A stretch of DNA of 64,000 nt, taken from assembly GCF_037038585.1 (NCBI RefSeq), contig NC_092522.1:49761661-49825660 (forward strand). The letters run 5' to 3'. The position numbers and the translations under genes were made by a program. This document shows, one piece after another, positions 35,592 to 50,900 of this stretch. The notes under the pieces were generated by a model. The model saw only the letters and a program-made list of their open reading frames with translations. It had not been told where the DNA came from and made no database searches. The first letter of the stretch is position 1; every line of letters begins with the position of its first letter. Origin of the DNA: Patagioenas fasciata (Eukaryota; Chordata; Aves; Columbiformes; Columbidae).

Positions 35592-38500
35592 CTGAAAAAG
35601 GAGGAAAGAAAAAAAATTATCTTTTGCTGAGTTTTATGATTTACCTGGAAGTTAACACATTAGCTTATACTTCACTTCATGCCCTTCTCCAACAAACTCA
35701 GGACCTGAAGTCAAGAATCTGTTGCCCACAACCAGCTCTTACTTTTCACGACTTCTCACTCATTATACAGTATAAAAATAATGACTACATGAAAAAAGCC
35801 TTTGGAAGTAGCAGAAGTTAACGCAAAATTTTATTGCTTTAATGTCTCCAGCCTTACTTACCTTTCCCACTATTATTCCTCTACCACAGACAAATTAGCC
35901 ATTCGGGTTAATTACCTTCATATTATTACTTCATGTCTTTTGGGCTGTGGTTCTACAGATATTTTTCTCAGCATCAAGCAAAGCCAGCTTTAGCATTTTC
36001 TCTACTCTGGCTCATTCTTCACCCATTATACATCTCTTATTTGAGCCAGCAATACTATCAGTGGGACTATGCTATGAAATGGTCTCTGTTAAAAATAAAT
36101 TTTGGTTTTGGCAACGTTACTTTTAACAGAAATCAGTTCCCTAATATGGTTTGCTATGGATTCTCACAGGTTTCAACAGTACATCTGAGAGCGTTGGAAA
36201 CACAGAGGTAGAGTTGAAATGGCTTAAGCTGACTTTGCTCCCATGAGAGAAACTCCCCTTTGGTAAAGATATGTCTTTAGAGAGAAAAAAACAAACAAAA
36301 CCAAACCAAACAAAAAATACAAAAAACCCCAGAGGATAAAGAAAGAAGTTGTGTATATAAATTAGATTTACAGTAAAAAATGATGTGAACCATAAATATT
36401 TTATGTTTCAAAGACAATCAAGTCACAACATTCGTGCAGACTACTTTTAATAAAAAACACAACTTACTACACTGTAGTTTAAAAATGTCACTACTTAACA
36501 AGAGTTGAATTTTCCTACATTTACATTTAGATTTTTAGCCTGAGTCTGATAAAGATGTCCTTGAGTCTTCTTAATGGCCTTCTTAATTTAGAAGATTTTA
36601 TAGTCCAGTGAAATTCACCAGGCTGAGAACCACCAACAGTGAAGTTAAACACCACTAATCGGTGTGAGATATTTAGCACTAACAGCAGCTGCAGAGTTCC
36701 TTGGGCTCTCAGAACAAGACAGGTGGGTCCAGACTTCAGGCGGTCTGCAGTCTAACATCCTGCTCAAAGCAAGGTCAACTGCAAATCAGACCAGGGTGTC
36801 AGGTCTCAAAAACCTCCGGGGATTGAGACCACACAGCCTCTCTGGGCAGCTCTGCTGCTTGACTGCCCTCAGGGTGAATAGATAATGCTAAGTCTGAAGC
36901 TCATTTCAACTCATGCATCTTGCCTTTTGTCCTCCCACCAAGCACTGCTCAGCTCCATTTCTCACTACTCACGGGTACCACTAAGCTGCTGTTAGGTCAA
37001 AGCCTTCTCCAGGCTGAACAAGCCCAGTTAACTCCTGTTAAGGCATATGCTCCAGCTTCCTGACCATCATGGTGGCTCACTTCTGAATTTACTCCAGTTT
37101 ATCACATTCTTCACTGCAGCTGCCCCCAAAGTGGATGCAGTGTTCTAGATGAGGTCTAAAGTGCTGATTACCCCCTAAATGTGATTATCCAAACAGCTTT
37201 TTACCCATCTACCTTGTCCACTCAGCTAGACCATAATGTGCTGTCTTGGTATGAGAGTATTGAGGGAGTACCTGCTGAAGTAAAAATAAGCAACATCAAC
37301 TGCTCTCCTCTCATCACCAAATCTAGTTGTTTTATCACAGAAAGCAATTATACTGGGTCACACAACATTTGGTAAAGCCATGTTGACTGCCCAAAGTCAC
37401 CTTCTCCTTCACATACCCTGTAATACTTTCCTAGAGGACTCACTTCATGGATTTACCAGGGACCAAATTGAGGCTGACCAGCCTACAGTTTCCCTGGGTT
37501 GTCCTTCTGGCCTTCCTGAAGGTGGTTGCAAGATTTCTTTTCCGGAATTCACCAAGAATGTCCCCAGATGTGCACAACCTTTCGCAGATTATAGATGGTC
37601 TTGTAAGAACATTGGCCAGTTCTCTCAGTACCCTTTAAGTGTCTTGACCCTGACTTGAAGGATGCTAAAACTGATTTTGTCTGAGGCCCAATTTTTAGAT
37701 TTTGTATGTGGAATAACCAATAAGGGTCACATCAAATGCACCAGATTCATAATATTGACAAGGAATTAATGTGCTCAGTCTTTAAAAAATCAATTCATAT
37801 GAAAATAAAAATTTTAAAGCTTTATACAAAGTCATGCAGTTATACTAAGTTCTGTATATTCAAAACTTCCATCTACTTTGAAAATACTTATTCTCCAAAT
37901 TAAAATAGCACTAAAGAATAAGTAAACACTAAACAGTGTTAAAAAATAGATTGGATCATTTACTAAACTCTTGATTTAAGCAACATTTTTTAGTATAGGT
38001 TTAAATTTTACATATAAAGTCTTTAATATTTTATTTCCTCACCCTCATCTGAACAAAAAGATTTACCTTTTTAGATTCATCCAGCTCCTTGCTATTTTGC
38101 TGAAAGCTTCAGACCCTGGTGCTGTCATTGCTTCAAAATCAACCAGCTGAAAATGCAACACAATAATAAAGATCTTAGGAAATCAGAGAAGTTTTAAGTT
38201 ATCTGATTTCAGGAAGCTAATCCTTAAATATTCTTAACACAAATTCAACTTTAAAAACATATCCTTTTGTAAAAAAAAAAAAAAAACACCAAAACCAAAA
38301 CACTGGATTTTGTTAATCTTTTAACAAGATGTTTACCCTAATGGGTCAGTGCCAGAAAATATTGACTGTCTTCAGCCCTTTATTGCAATATCCAAATAAA
38401 ATTGGGATAGTTCTCATTTCTACAGACTGTATTCTGCAAAATATTGTGTCACATGATTGCTAGATATATATTGGACTTCCCAGGCTCTGTACTACTTCTT

Positions 38501-41500
38501 TCCACAGTGGGTTTTCAGACAAGCTTCACTACATACAGCCAAGAACTCTGTGTATCTTCATGTCTACAGATGAAAATAAGTTTTCAGCAGAACAATGTTT
38601 AGTCAAAACCAATTGGTTCATTGGTACTGAAACACGTAAGTTGACAAGTCTGCGATTCAGTGAACTTTGGCTGAATTCAAGGAAGGATTCTGAGAGCATG
38701 CTACCTGTGGTTCTTAGTAAGACAGGAGTAAGCTTACTAACTAGTCTGTGCCCAGACTACTTTATCCCTCATCACCAGTCAGCATGCATGGAAGGCACTG
38801 AAACTCTCCATGGGTCTGCACAACCCACCAAAACCGATACTGGAAGCTACGCTGGCCATGGCTACTGACTGACCTGCCAGGCAATAACAGGATTCTTGAC
38901 TACTGGGCATCTTTATCTTCAAAGTAGTCTGATAATGCATGCTGTTATATGCTTGGGACCAGAAATACCCTTCTAAGGAATCTAGCAAAAAAACAAACCA
39001 AACAAAACCAAAATCCCGGTTTCATTCAACTGGGGAAAAAAAATTCTTCCTGATGGTGAAAACTTCTCTTAAAAATGGTTTTGTTCCAATTCATGCAACT
39101 CTGTTTCAGGAAAAATCCTCAAATGTAAAAATGTCCCCAAAGCCTCCTGCAAGTCAGAAATCTTTCTTTTTAGTTATCCCAAAACTCTGCTTGCCTGCAT
39201 AAAATCAGTCAAGAAAATGCACTACACTACTGAGACCTAAGAAGATGCGTATGAAAACTCACCTACGTCTTTTACCTTAGCTTGAACTCCCACAGAACGG
39301 TGAAGATACCGGCTTAATGGCATACTGAAAAGGAGCTTTCTTGCTACTAAGCAACTGCAGTTTGCTCTTAAAAGCTACTAGGAGTTTATTATACTGAAAG
39401 GAGAAACTTACTGTTGTCAGGGCTTTCTAGAACAAAAGGGAAAGTCGCTCTTTCTTCAGTTGACACCCTAGGATGCAGCTAACTCATCTTCAGTAAACAA
39501 GTGTGCAACTTCTCTTCATTCTTACAGCTCCTTCCTTGCATTTACAAGTATTGCTTCCTCCATCAAGGCTGAACCAGTGTATTCTGATACTTACCTTTCC
39601 TTTAGGGATTTTTCCTGATACTTCTTTTCCACTTGCCATTAGTGCTCCCATGATCACTGAATACGCTATCACACTAAGGAAAAAAAAATCAAAATCCACA
39701 AACAAAGTACAGTAAAAGTCTTTCCATAATGCTATTTTAATCTACAAAACAAATAGAACACAGTACTGTTTCACAGAAGGTTAGCAGAAATTACTGTGCT
39801 AGCTACTTTATTTTAGAAGTAAAACCAAGCACGAAACACTTAAAGTGCAATCACTGTTACCTTCCAACGCCACTGGAATGAAGCTATGATCCTATGGAGT
39901 CTGAATACTGAAGACCACTGTTTCTACAGTAGTCAGAATCATAATTTCAGACTTACAAGTTCTTAAGACTCTACAGAGCTGAAAACAAAGCAAACTCCTG
40001 TTCCCAAGCAGCTTAGCTGTAGCCCACAAGAGTTTATGAACTCCAGTGATACAGAGCTACAGGCACTGTAAAGCTGTTCAGTCACTTAACATTTTAAAAA
40101 ATCTAACTTAATTTTTTTTAATTGTGAAACTCAAGACAGATTCTTTTAATTTTTACATTCTATAAGATCAAAGTCTGATTATAAAAATGAAGTATCAGGA
40201 TTTTTAACATTTTATTTTCTACCGAACTGTATTCAATAATAAGCTTAAAGATATTAAGTTCTTTGTGCAACAGAGAGTCAGACTTATATGTAGCCAGGTT
40301 TGAATTAAACTAGAATTTCAGTTGAAGAGATCTGCAACATATAGGACTTCATTCTAGGGTTTCATTTGGTGACCCTAACAGTTGCAATAAATTACTAAAA
40401 TAATATTTTAGTGTATTTTCTTAAAATAACTTATCTCAAAGTATATTTAATCTTAAACACGTTTTGATAAAGCTTCTTGAATGACATTACAGTGGCATAA
40501 CATAATATGGATTAAGAACTCAAGTATTTTAATTTTAAAATGACGCTTTTCAATCTGTGTCTATAAATACCGACTACTCATAAATTTAAATATATATGCA
40601 GCTATGAATAGTTACCATCAGCAATTACAAACTAGCTTTCAAAACATTATGAAGTCAGCACCCATCAAGGCAACATAAATTAGAGACTGCAGGACACACA
40701 GCTCAACCCAGAGCTTTTTTAGCTTTTTAAAATATTTTTAATATATTAAGATACTGCAACACATGGACATATACGGCATGCATCCAAAATAACAAGACAG
40801 GATAAAGACAATCACTAACCTAGATCCTCTGGAAAGTGGCATTAAATTATAGAAGTAATAAACTAATGACAGGATCAAGTTGCAAACAGCATCTACTTCC
40901 TAAACAGGGGGAAAAAAAAGTGAATTAAAGAAAATTTAATAGCCAGGTAATACCATATAAAGGAACACATATTGGAAAGTCTTATAGGACTATTTTGAAT
41001 GCAAAAAATGTCAAGCTGAGAAGTCTGATTAACAGATGGTTAAGCAAATTGTTTTGTTATATCTTTACAATTTAGGTGAAACTTAGTTCAAATACATAGT
41101 GTTAAAGGATGAGAAATGGAAAGCACAAGCTCAAATGTACTCAGACTGTCATTTCAATATTAATAATCAACACTAACACAATTCTAGTGCTTGTCATGAA
41201 TTTATGTTGCTTCTCATCTTCTATGTAGCCACCATGAGCCAAATCCTAAGCAGAGCTTATAAGGATGATGAAACAGTGAACATAAATCCATGACAAAAAT
41301 AAATAAAATAGGGAGGGGATGAAAAAGAAAAAGGAACACACTGTGATGTTGAGATCTTGTCTGGACTCTCTATAGCTGCAGCAAAGCATAGCAAATTTTG
41401 AAGTAACAGGTAGAATTATGGCAACTGCTTATGGTATTGTTGTAATTTGGTTTAAATGAACTCAATTTTATTACTTAAGATCTCTTTCAAAAGTTATTAG

Positions 41501-41938
41501 AACAAGGACTGTTAAACAGAAGGACTGTTGAAGATAATTAAATTTTATCAAGGAATTAATAGTTTCCATTAAAACAGCCTTACCGCCAGCTCTGCAGACA
41601 GAATTAGAACTTTTCCTTTAGCTGTTAGATCCTTATATAGTGCATCTATTTCTGCATGATACAGCTGTGTTCTCTCTTCTGTTGTCTGAGTTTCTACCGA
41701 AAATAGTACATTCCCCACCCTATCAAGTAGATGAAACAAAAAAGGAGGTAAGAATTTTTTTTAACAGAATTTGATACATAATCTAATATCCAGGGTGAGT
41801 TACAAATGTACTACAGTTAAACAGCACATCATAACCTTTTTTCTATAATTTTTCCTTAAACTGGAGATAATGTGCAATGCCTTTTAGTAAAAAAAAAAAC
41901 ACAACAAAAAACCAAACCCACACACCCCCCCTAAAACA

Positions 41939-41969
<31 letters not shown>

Positions 41970-44900
41970 CCCCACTGAGTTAGAAACATTTTGTCCTGTT
42001 GTGTGTCTGAAAAAATACATAAAGATTGCTGTCTAAACACAGATGAAGTATTTCAATTGAAGAATATCTGACAAGCATTAGTGTTTCACTTAAGGTGTAG
42101 GTAAAAAAAAAAAAAAGAAGAAAATTTAAAATATCTTCATGGGCTTGAGATATTTCTATAGACTGTAAAGCATAGTTTTGTTAACTTTTAAACTACCAAA
42201 ATGTTTTGGTATAAAATGATAGTTACAAACTATGGATCAAAACAGACTGACTGATACAGAACAAAGTTTGTGCAGAACAATGTTAGATCATTTTACTGAC
42301 ACCAAAATATTTTCCCCCCAAAAGTGAGTCCATATATTGCATGCCATTTCACTGTATACAGGCATATGATTTAGAATGTAAAATTAAAAACCAAGAGATA
42401 CGTTAACATTCTATTATAAAAGAGAAGTTTGGCTTCTATGCCACTCATTGGAAGCATACAAGTTTTGGGAAAAATTTCCAATGCATAGAATTTTAAAACA
42501 CGTAAGTCAAAGTCTTCAGTTAGTAGTAAGACAGAGCTACTGAGCCTTGGATTATTGCTCACTCTTTGGGAGAACAAGGAACCAGTATCCATAAAGTAAG
42601 AAATTTACTATCTCACCCTAAGAGTGGCCTAAAGCCTCCTGTTTGTATCCTCAGACATTCAGGTACTATCTAGGTTGGCATCTGCAGATAGAAGGTCTGC
42701 AAACATCTCAAAAATAAACACAAAAAAAACCAAAACTCCAAACAGAAGAGTCTCTTTCATTCTTAGATCACAGAAATTTCCATTCAGGACTTTTCAGTCA
42801 CCCTAAAAGACAAGGTCTTACGACAAGAAATGTATTTTGTTATGAATAAAGACTGAGATTTCTGAGATCTTTCCCCTTTAGGCATTTTGTGTTCTAAGAT
42901 GAATAACAAGGTCTCTCTTCATTTTTGCACTGTATGTTAGAAAATCACCTCAACTGGGCCTACTCCATCAGTGTTATCCATATTCCCTCTTTGTCAGGGA
43001 ACACAACAGGAATGAGAAGTCCTCAAATGAACGCATTTTTTTAGTTATCTACAAAAATGTCACTAGTGAAAAACAAAACCCGCTGAATGCAAGTAGAAAT
43101 GGCATTTGAAAAGATTAATTGCTAATGCTGGATCATTACTTAATGTATGTGAAGCCCTGAAAAGAGCAAACATACTTATCGCCTGTTATTGTAATTGTGA
43201 ATCCATCATATTCTTTCCCTTGATCCTTGAGGCTGGGGACTTTAGTGTTCACAGTAAACCCATCTCTTGTTTTACTGTTAAACTGCTTTCAAAAGAAAAA
43301 AAAGTGGTATTAGAGTGAACATATACAGAATGCCTAGCTATTGTTTAGAAACATCTAAAATACACGGAGCAGAAATGAAAATGGACAAACTGAGAGAACA
43401 AAACAAAGAAGTAGTGTCAACTACGCTATTTCATTTATCCTTTATTTCCTACTGAATGGAAATGACAAATAACTGAATGAGGCATATTGACATTCAACTT
43501 TATAACTACATGATTAATTTAAATGGCACTATTTATGAGAAGCAACTGTACAAAGCAATTGTATAGATTTCTCCCCAATCGTATGATGATAGTAACCTTT
43601 TGGGGTAACAATGTAAACGCAAAAGCAGGAATTTGAGACCCTGTTTTGTGTTTACACCAAGAAGTAGGTGCATCGGTCTATGCATGGACTCCAGAATACA
43701 GCTCACAGCCGCAATTTCTTAACTGTGATCCAGTTCCAATTAATCTTTATCTTCATCATAAGGAAAAGTATCACAGAGAATTTTAAAAAGCTATATTATC
43801 TAAGTGCAATACTGTAGCCAAAGAGTTGTATAAACCAGGAAAAACTGTATTTAAGTAAAGCCAAAAGGCCAGATTTTGACATGCAACATTCCCCAGCTAC
43901 ACAAATAGTTGAACTACATCAATATTAGCAGAAATTCACTTTATATAGGCACTATTAATGACTATCATGCAACAGTACTGAATGAATTACTCAGGCAATT
44001 ATTTATTTTAAAATAGAACTTGTGATCTGGGATGTTTTGTTTAAAGATAATCTGCATTTATTTTAAAGAAACAAATCTAAAAGCCTCTAATAAGAAGCAG
44101 CATTCCGAATGGGCTACAGGAGATTCAAACCAGAGCAAAATATACAGGTTACAAAAACCAGGAAGAGTATTTGCTGCCAGTTCAGACATTTATTTTGAAA
44201 TAAGTCATGTATAGTCCGCTATGTTTATACATTTTCATCATCCTCTGGAAGCAACATGTATTTTTAACTCCACAAATTGCAATTTTTCTGGCCTACAATT
44301 CAAGAGTAGCCATATTAGGTGCTCCACAGGGCCCTATCTGCACATTTGTGCCAGTAGGGAACACTTAAATGTCTATCCACCCTAACATCTACTACCTCTT
44401 AATCACAAGTCTTTGTTTATCTCCACTTAGTATGCACTTCATCTTTCAAGGCCAAGAGCAAGACAGTAATATAAAAAAGACCTCCAAAGTTATGGTATGT
44501 TCTTTGAAGACACTTACATTAGGCATGTATATTAAAAAAAAAAAAAAAAAAGGAAAAAAATTGGTGCTGGAGCTGTGTGGCTTCTGTAAAAATAGCAGTA
44601 GTGCACAAGTGAGTGAGTGAGTGCTATCATCATAAGCAAATCCAGACCCGACAGTCTATCAGTAGTAGCAGCAACCTCTCTTCAGAGAGCTCTGTTCTAT
44701 GGCAATCCATTGGTTTTGCTCAGCTATGGAATTGCAACATGGACACACCCAACAAGAAAGCAATGAGTTTGTCTCTACTTGGAATGAATGTTTCTTCCCA
44801 AATTTTATTCTATTCTTAATAAAATCCTGTTAAATCTTTTAGACAAGACACTTTATTTGGGTTTGGGGAAACACTGTTACAATTACATACTGCTCATCCT

Positions 44901-47900
44901 AGATTAATTTGAGGGAGTGGAAAAACGGAAGGACCTTTTACTTAAACTCAGGCCAAGCCCTATTGCTCAAGAGTACAAATAATTTTGCACATCATATATC
45001 TAAAGCCTTTCTAAGAAGACCATTACTGGCAAAAAGAAAACCCGCAGGTTTCCCCAATCCTTTTCTGACAGTCTTCCAAAGCACAAGAATGTAAACGAAG
45101 ATTTCATTTCAGATTAGCTGTCACTAAGGGCAACTACTCCATTACTTCCTCCTACCAGCCCCACCATGTACTGCCCTGCACCAATGAACCTCCAGTAAAA
45201 AGAGCACCCACGTTCCTAATCTTTCAGGCACACATCTTCAATTTTCTCCTCCATACTGCACAGTCATAATGTGAGGCCATTATGGTGGATCTGACCACAA
45301 ACCCTCCCGGTTGATAAGGCTGACTTCAAAGAATTACATTCAACATTTTGTTTTACCATCACTTCTTCACCAGTTCACAGTTAGGCCAAGCCTTTCAAAT
45401 ATACATCACACATCTGCATTTATCAAAAGGGAGGTCATACCCTACATTTCCACATTTGAAATAACTTAAGAGGAATACCTGGAAACACCATGGTTATATT
45501 CTGAGGAACTGGTTATCTCCCCAAATACGTTTTTATTGTTTTTATCACATTTTGAAGTTTCCTTTTAATTTACCTTCATTATGGGAAGAAGATCTTCTAC
45601 TCTATGTACCTTTTCCAAAGCTTCTCGAACCTCTAATAGTCCTTTTGGATTATTAGCACTGGAAAAAAAATATGGAATCACAATGGTTGAACACATGTAG
45701 CATTTCTGGAAATCCATCTAGGTTTAACCTAATTAGCCACAGTAGAATAAGTTCTTGAAAGTTACTTAATGATTTCTTTTCTAAAAATTAGTTCCTTCAA
45801 TACCTGGCCACATGATCTCCTATTCTTCAAACAGTAATTTCCTCCTATATGAGTTCTGCTTAATTTTTTTCAGCTTCAAAACTCAACTTCAACCTTCAAG
45901 TTTATCTTACTTATGTTCTGTTGGGCACGCTAAAGCATTAAACGGTATTTGAATGAGCGCATGTGGGCAGGGGGTTGTTGATCAGGAAAGATGGAAGAAG
46001 AATGGAGGTAATGTTAGAAAGATTCTTCTCAAAATATACACATCTGTGTAGCCTTAAAGGTGTGTAAATACTACAAACGCAGACACAGCTGGACCGTGAG
46101 GAAACCTGTTGAACTAGTGATCTAATATTTATTAATTACTGTACCCAGATATTAGGAACAATTAAAAAAAAGAAAACAAACCACAGCACAAATTGTTTTG
46201 GTTTAAGGTCAAATGCTGTTGGCTCACTCTGAACAAACTTCCTCCCAATAGAGGACAGACTTCACAGTTACTACAGAACTTACATATCTTCAGCAACTAG
46301 CATAGATTTTCCCAAACTTAAATATTTTCAACTGTTATACGGATTTTCTGCACTTTAATTTTTTTATATTTAAGTAGCATAGTGAGATTGAAAACCAGAA
46401 CTTAATATTTAATAAAAGTTAGCAGCCCAAAGAAAAATTAAAGGGTTTAAAGCTACAAGAGTTTCTTAAATTTTGACCTTAGCAGAACACTGTTGCCACA
46501 AATGAGCCGCAGGTGGGGAAGACATTTTACTCATAAAAATATGATCAAAGTTTGAAATAGATGTCAACTTCAATTTTCAGATTACCTTTAGTCATATTCT
46601 TTCATTCAAGATTCTACAACTGTCTTCTATTCCACTAAACTGTCTACCAATATGTCTATGTAACAGGTAGCAAAGACTATCTGCTTCTTTAAGACTTCTT
46701 GTTTCAATTAAAATTACCTTCCCTATCATCTTCTCCCTTTTTTCCTCATTCCTATTATTTATTAATCTTAATATTCAGATAAACTGTACTCTATTCTACC
46801 AGGAAGAAACACACCATCTTCAATAAATCATATTTTTTTAGAAATAATTGAAACCAAACTGATGCCAAAACTGTGGCTACGAATTCAACACCGTTATTAG
46901 TTTCTAGGTATATTGTAATTTGCAACATTTCTTCCTATTAGTTTCAGTTTCTTTGTTTGGCTATGAACAGGATTTTGCATTTCCAGTAGGAAATAAGACA
47001 ATTACAGTTAACAAGAAAACTAGAACATACTAAAATTAAAAAAACATCCCTCAGACTTTCTGAAATGAATATTATGTAAATTTCAAATCAGTATTACCAG
47101 GGGAATAAAGCATGGAAAAAAATGAGTAATTTACCCATGATAAACAAGGATCCTGTCTTTGATAAACTGAAGAATTTTCTCAAAATATTCCAGGTATCGC
47201 ATGTTAATGACTTGTCCCCTAAAAAGAAAAGTTTCTTTTTTAAAGTCTTTTTCAACCCAGCATTCCAGGGCTAAAACACAAATATTACTCAGTAACATTT
47301 GACCGAATTTTATCCACAGATGCTTAGTAAATTAAAGGAAATAACTAGAGTTTGTCTGAAATGGTGAGTTGCCCATCCCCCATTTTGAATACAAATTCCA
47401 TAGTGAACTTGCAAAAGCTCATGTATGATTAGTGGTGTTGTCCTCTCATAAAATACCTTTCATGAATATTTTCCCATTTTCAGTATGTCCATGTCCAATA
47501 AACCTTATCTACGCGATAATTATATCCTTGTACAAATTGATAATCTTACTTTATTAGTTACACTCATAGATATTGCAGAACTAGGAGAGAATTCTCAGTC
47601 TACACATTGATTTACTTTGAGAACCTACACACTCCAGTTTATATATTTGCCAATATATATGCTGATCTGCTCTGACAGGCCACATACATTTTTTTTTTTC
47701 ACCTACGCTCCTTTATATTGAAGTAATTTTACTTTGACTCCTAACAGGTACAAGCAGTAACTGTTACACTAAAACATCAGAAGTGTGTTGTTTTATCCCT
47801 TGGACCACTAAAGAAAAAAAATATACATTACAAATTTGGTAGAAACCTGCTAGGATTACAACCACTCTGAGAGGAAATATTACATACCATTATTGCATTT

Positions 47901-50900
47901 GTAGGAGTCCTTCCTCTTCTCCCAGTCTACAAAACAAGATTTTATAAAGCAAACATTACCGCTCTCTGAGCAAGCAAAACCACTGTCAACCACAGGAAGG
48001 TGTGCACATCTAAGTGTTTTTTGGCAGCTTAAGACCCTGCCTAATGTCTCACTCAACAGTCTCACACTTTAGTAAGCCTAGTCTCAGAATAATGGCAGAA
48101 TCAGTCTTTAAAAACTGAACGGGATTCGAACACACATACATCTGCACATCAGAAAGGGAGGTAGAGAAAGCAGAAGGATGAAGACAAATCTATATACAGA
48201 ATATGCCCTTGTTGTACGTCCCATCATTTTCCATCTGTTTTAACAAATATCTGTACAACAAGCAGAAGTGTGTCAGTATAAGGAACTGGATTTTCCTTTA
48301 GTGGCATCTTGGAAAATAAATCCAAACCAGACTTATCATTCTGTAATGCTGTCTAAAAGCAGTAGTACCAAAAAAGACTTTTAGTGGGTGGTCAGAAGCA
48401 CTTCGTGTTTATTTCCACACTTTCTCCTTATTTAATAAACACTACCAGCAAGAATTCAAAAGTAGCAGTGATCAAGAGAGTGTCTTCACATTTTATAAGC
48501 ATATTGAATGTATCATTGATGTTCAGCTGACTCAAGATCCTTGTTTTGCCTATGAAAACAACTTAAACTTTCAGGAACATTTTCTCTACTTCAAATGAAA
48601 CTTGGTCATTTAAGTCAGAAAGGAGATAAGCCAAATTTGCACTTGTCTATAGACCCATGAAGGGGTAGTGACAGCCAATATACTTGCATCTTGAGTATGT
48701 TAAGATCTGGAAGCCTATCAAACATTGTGAAGTGCAAGACGTTTCTCATATACGTTTAACAAAAGGTCCCCAAATGGACTCAAAAACAACATACAAAAAA
48801 GAGTTTGTTTTCTGACACTCTCCAAACATTTTGCCACTCTGAAAAATAATTTTTAATTCAGCAGTTATTGAATGCTAGTGCCTCCATCCCAAAACTCATG
48901 TGGCAGGAATCACTGAACAATAATGGATTTTAAATGCAAAGAATTTCGAGTAAAGAAAAAGGTTAACAGATACCTAATCCAAAAATTTAGCACACGGAAA
49001 TTACTGGTGTACAACTTAGACCAAACAAAACCTAGAGACAGTCTGAGCTCAGCATCACTAGACCTGTTACAAATACTAAAAGAACACCCAAGTGCTATTG
49101 TTACATTTCTTATTTGACTGGACAGCTTATATCTTTTTATCTTTAATAACCATGAAGGTTGCCATTTGTCAGCCTAAATAATGTACTATTACACCTGTTT
49201 TCCAGGTAGCCTTGCTACAGAAAGAATTCAGCCTTAGTCATACGGTTATCAGAATAAACTTTCAAATCATAGCAAATACAAAGCAATGTATGTCTTCCTG
49301 AAAAACAGTCAAAAGACTATAAACTGATCTCAATTATCAACAAAAAAGGTGTTAGCCTATTGCTATTTTACATCAGCAACCATTTTACAGTTGAGTAATG
49401 TGAGACTGAGAATATACAGATCTGTACAATCCATTAAGAGTAAATTTTCATTTTGAAATCATAAAGGACTAGAACATGCTACAAAAGTAAAATAAAATAA
49501 ATAAATACCACTTAACATATTAGTTTATCCCTCACCTCATGTGACATCATCAGGAGGGAGTCCAAAAGCAGAAACCAATCACTACAGAAAGCTGACCAGT
49601 GAAAACACCTATTACTCTGGATGATTAAACAAGTATGGGCTTCCAGAATAAAAAAGTATGCAGTGACCATCCAGTACTAAAGTCCAATCAACTCCTAAGG
49701 CTGTGGTATCTAGGCTGCTTCAAATCTATTGTTCCTTCCAGAAGAAGTGCCCAATTAATAGTTTTCAAAGAACCACTACCTAGCTGTTAAAAAAAGCACA
49801 ACCAAAATGAATGCTGATGAAAACCCCAAAAGTCAAGGCTGAGCCAAAAACAAAAGGTTAGAATGAGATTCACTATGTGCCTACCATTCAGAATGTTCAT
49901 GAGGCTTATTTCAGATTTCTATGAAATCACCGAAATAGCTGGAACAGTAAATAATGAGTTTTGCTAGCATTCTCTGATGAGAGAAAAACAAGTGAAGTAC
50001 TTTGGCCAGTGAAAAACAGAGCTGCTGACACAGAGATCCTGTACAAGGACGCATTTCCCCAGATTAAATGTTCAAAGTTATTTTCAGCATAGTAATTGTT
50101 ATATGAATGCCTTTCTGCCAGCACAGATCACCTAGAATTTTTTACTCTCCCATTTAAAACAAAAACAGGAAGAAACAGATGAAGTACAGAATGCATCCTT
50201 GTCTCAAAGTACAGATGGTTGTGGGTTCTGCTGCATCATACATGTGAGAAGAGACAACTGCAGCAACAGCAAAGAGAGACAGAGCTTGGAGCCCAACTGT
50301 GACACTTAGCTTGAGGGAAGACAGAAGCCTGAGCTTAAGACTGTTCCAGAAGCAGCACATCCTGCAAGGCAATTACTGATCTGCATTGGAGTGTAATGCT
50401 ACATGGTAACCACTCCCTAAAGTAACACCAAGGCTGGTGAGGTCCCTTCCTTAGAATGCAAGACAGTGGACAAATTCTCACTAGCCTCTGTGCGTGAACA
50501 TTAGAACATCACTGTTTTTCTCTGCCTAAAATAATTCCTGAGAAGGTTTTGCTTCCCTTATCTTCCTTTTTCCAGGCAGCTTCTCAAAATAAGAAAAAAG
50601 AAATAGACATAAAAGCAGAATGACAGATCAAAGATTCAATACTTCCCATGTGAGGGGGAAGGAAAAAAAAAGGGAAATAAGATGACACCTGGATACATCT
50701 TTATTTACACAAACACACTCTGCTCCTGTGATTGACAGTGATGTTGCCACATTGAGTCTCTCACACTTCCACCACTTCACGGGAAGCAGCACTGTCATGA
50801 CTCCAATACCGAGTCTTGCAGCATGGGAGAAGATGGAACGTACAACAGTGGTTGAATTTTTTAAAATGTGACCTTTGTTTGAAAGTGCAACTATTATCTT

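Noticed and set aside
36664-37658. Plus-strand open frames of 63-92 codons
   Set aside because: They lie inside the antisense of the old CR1 copy and have no independent support.
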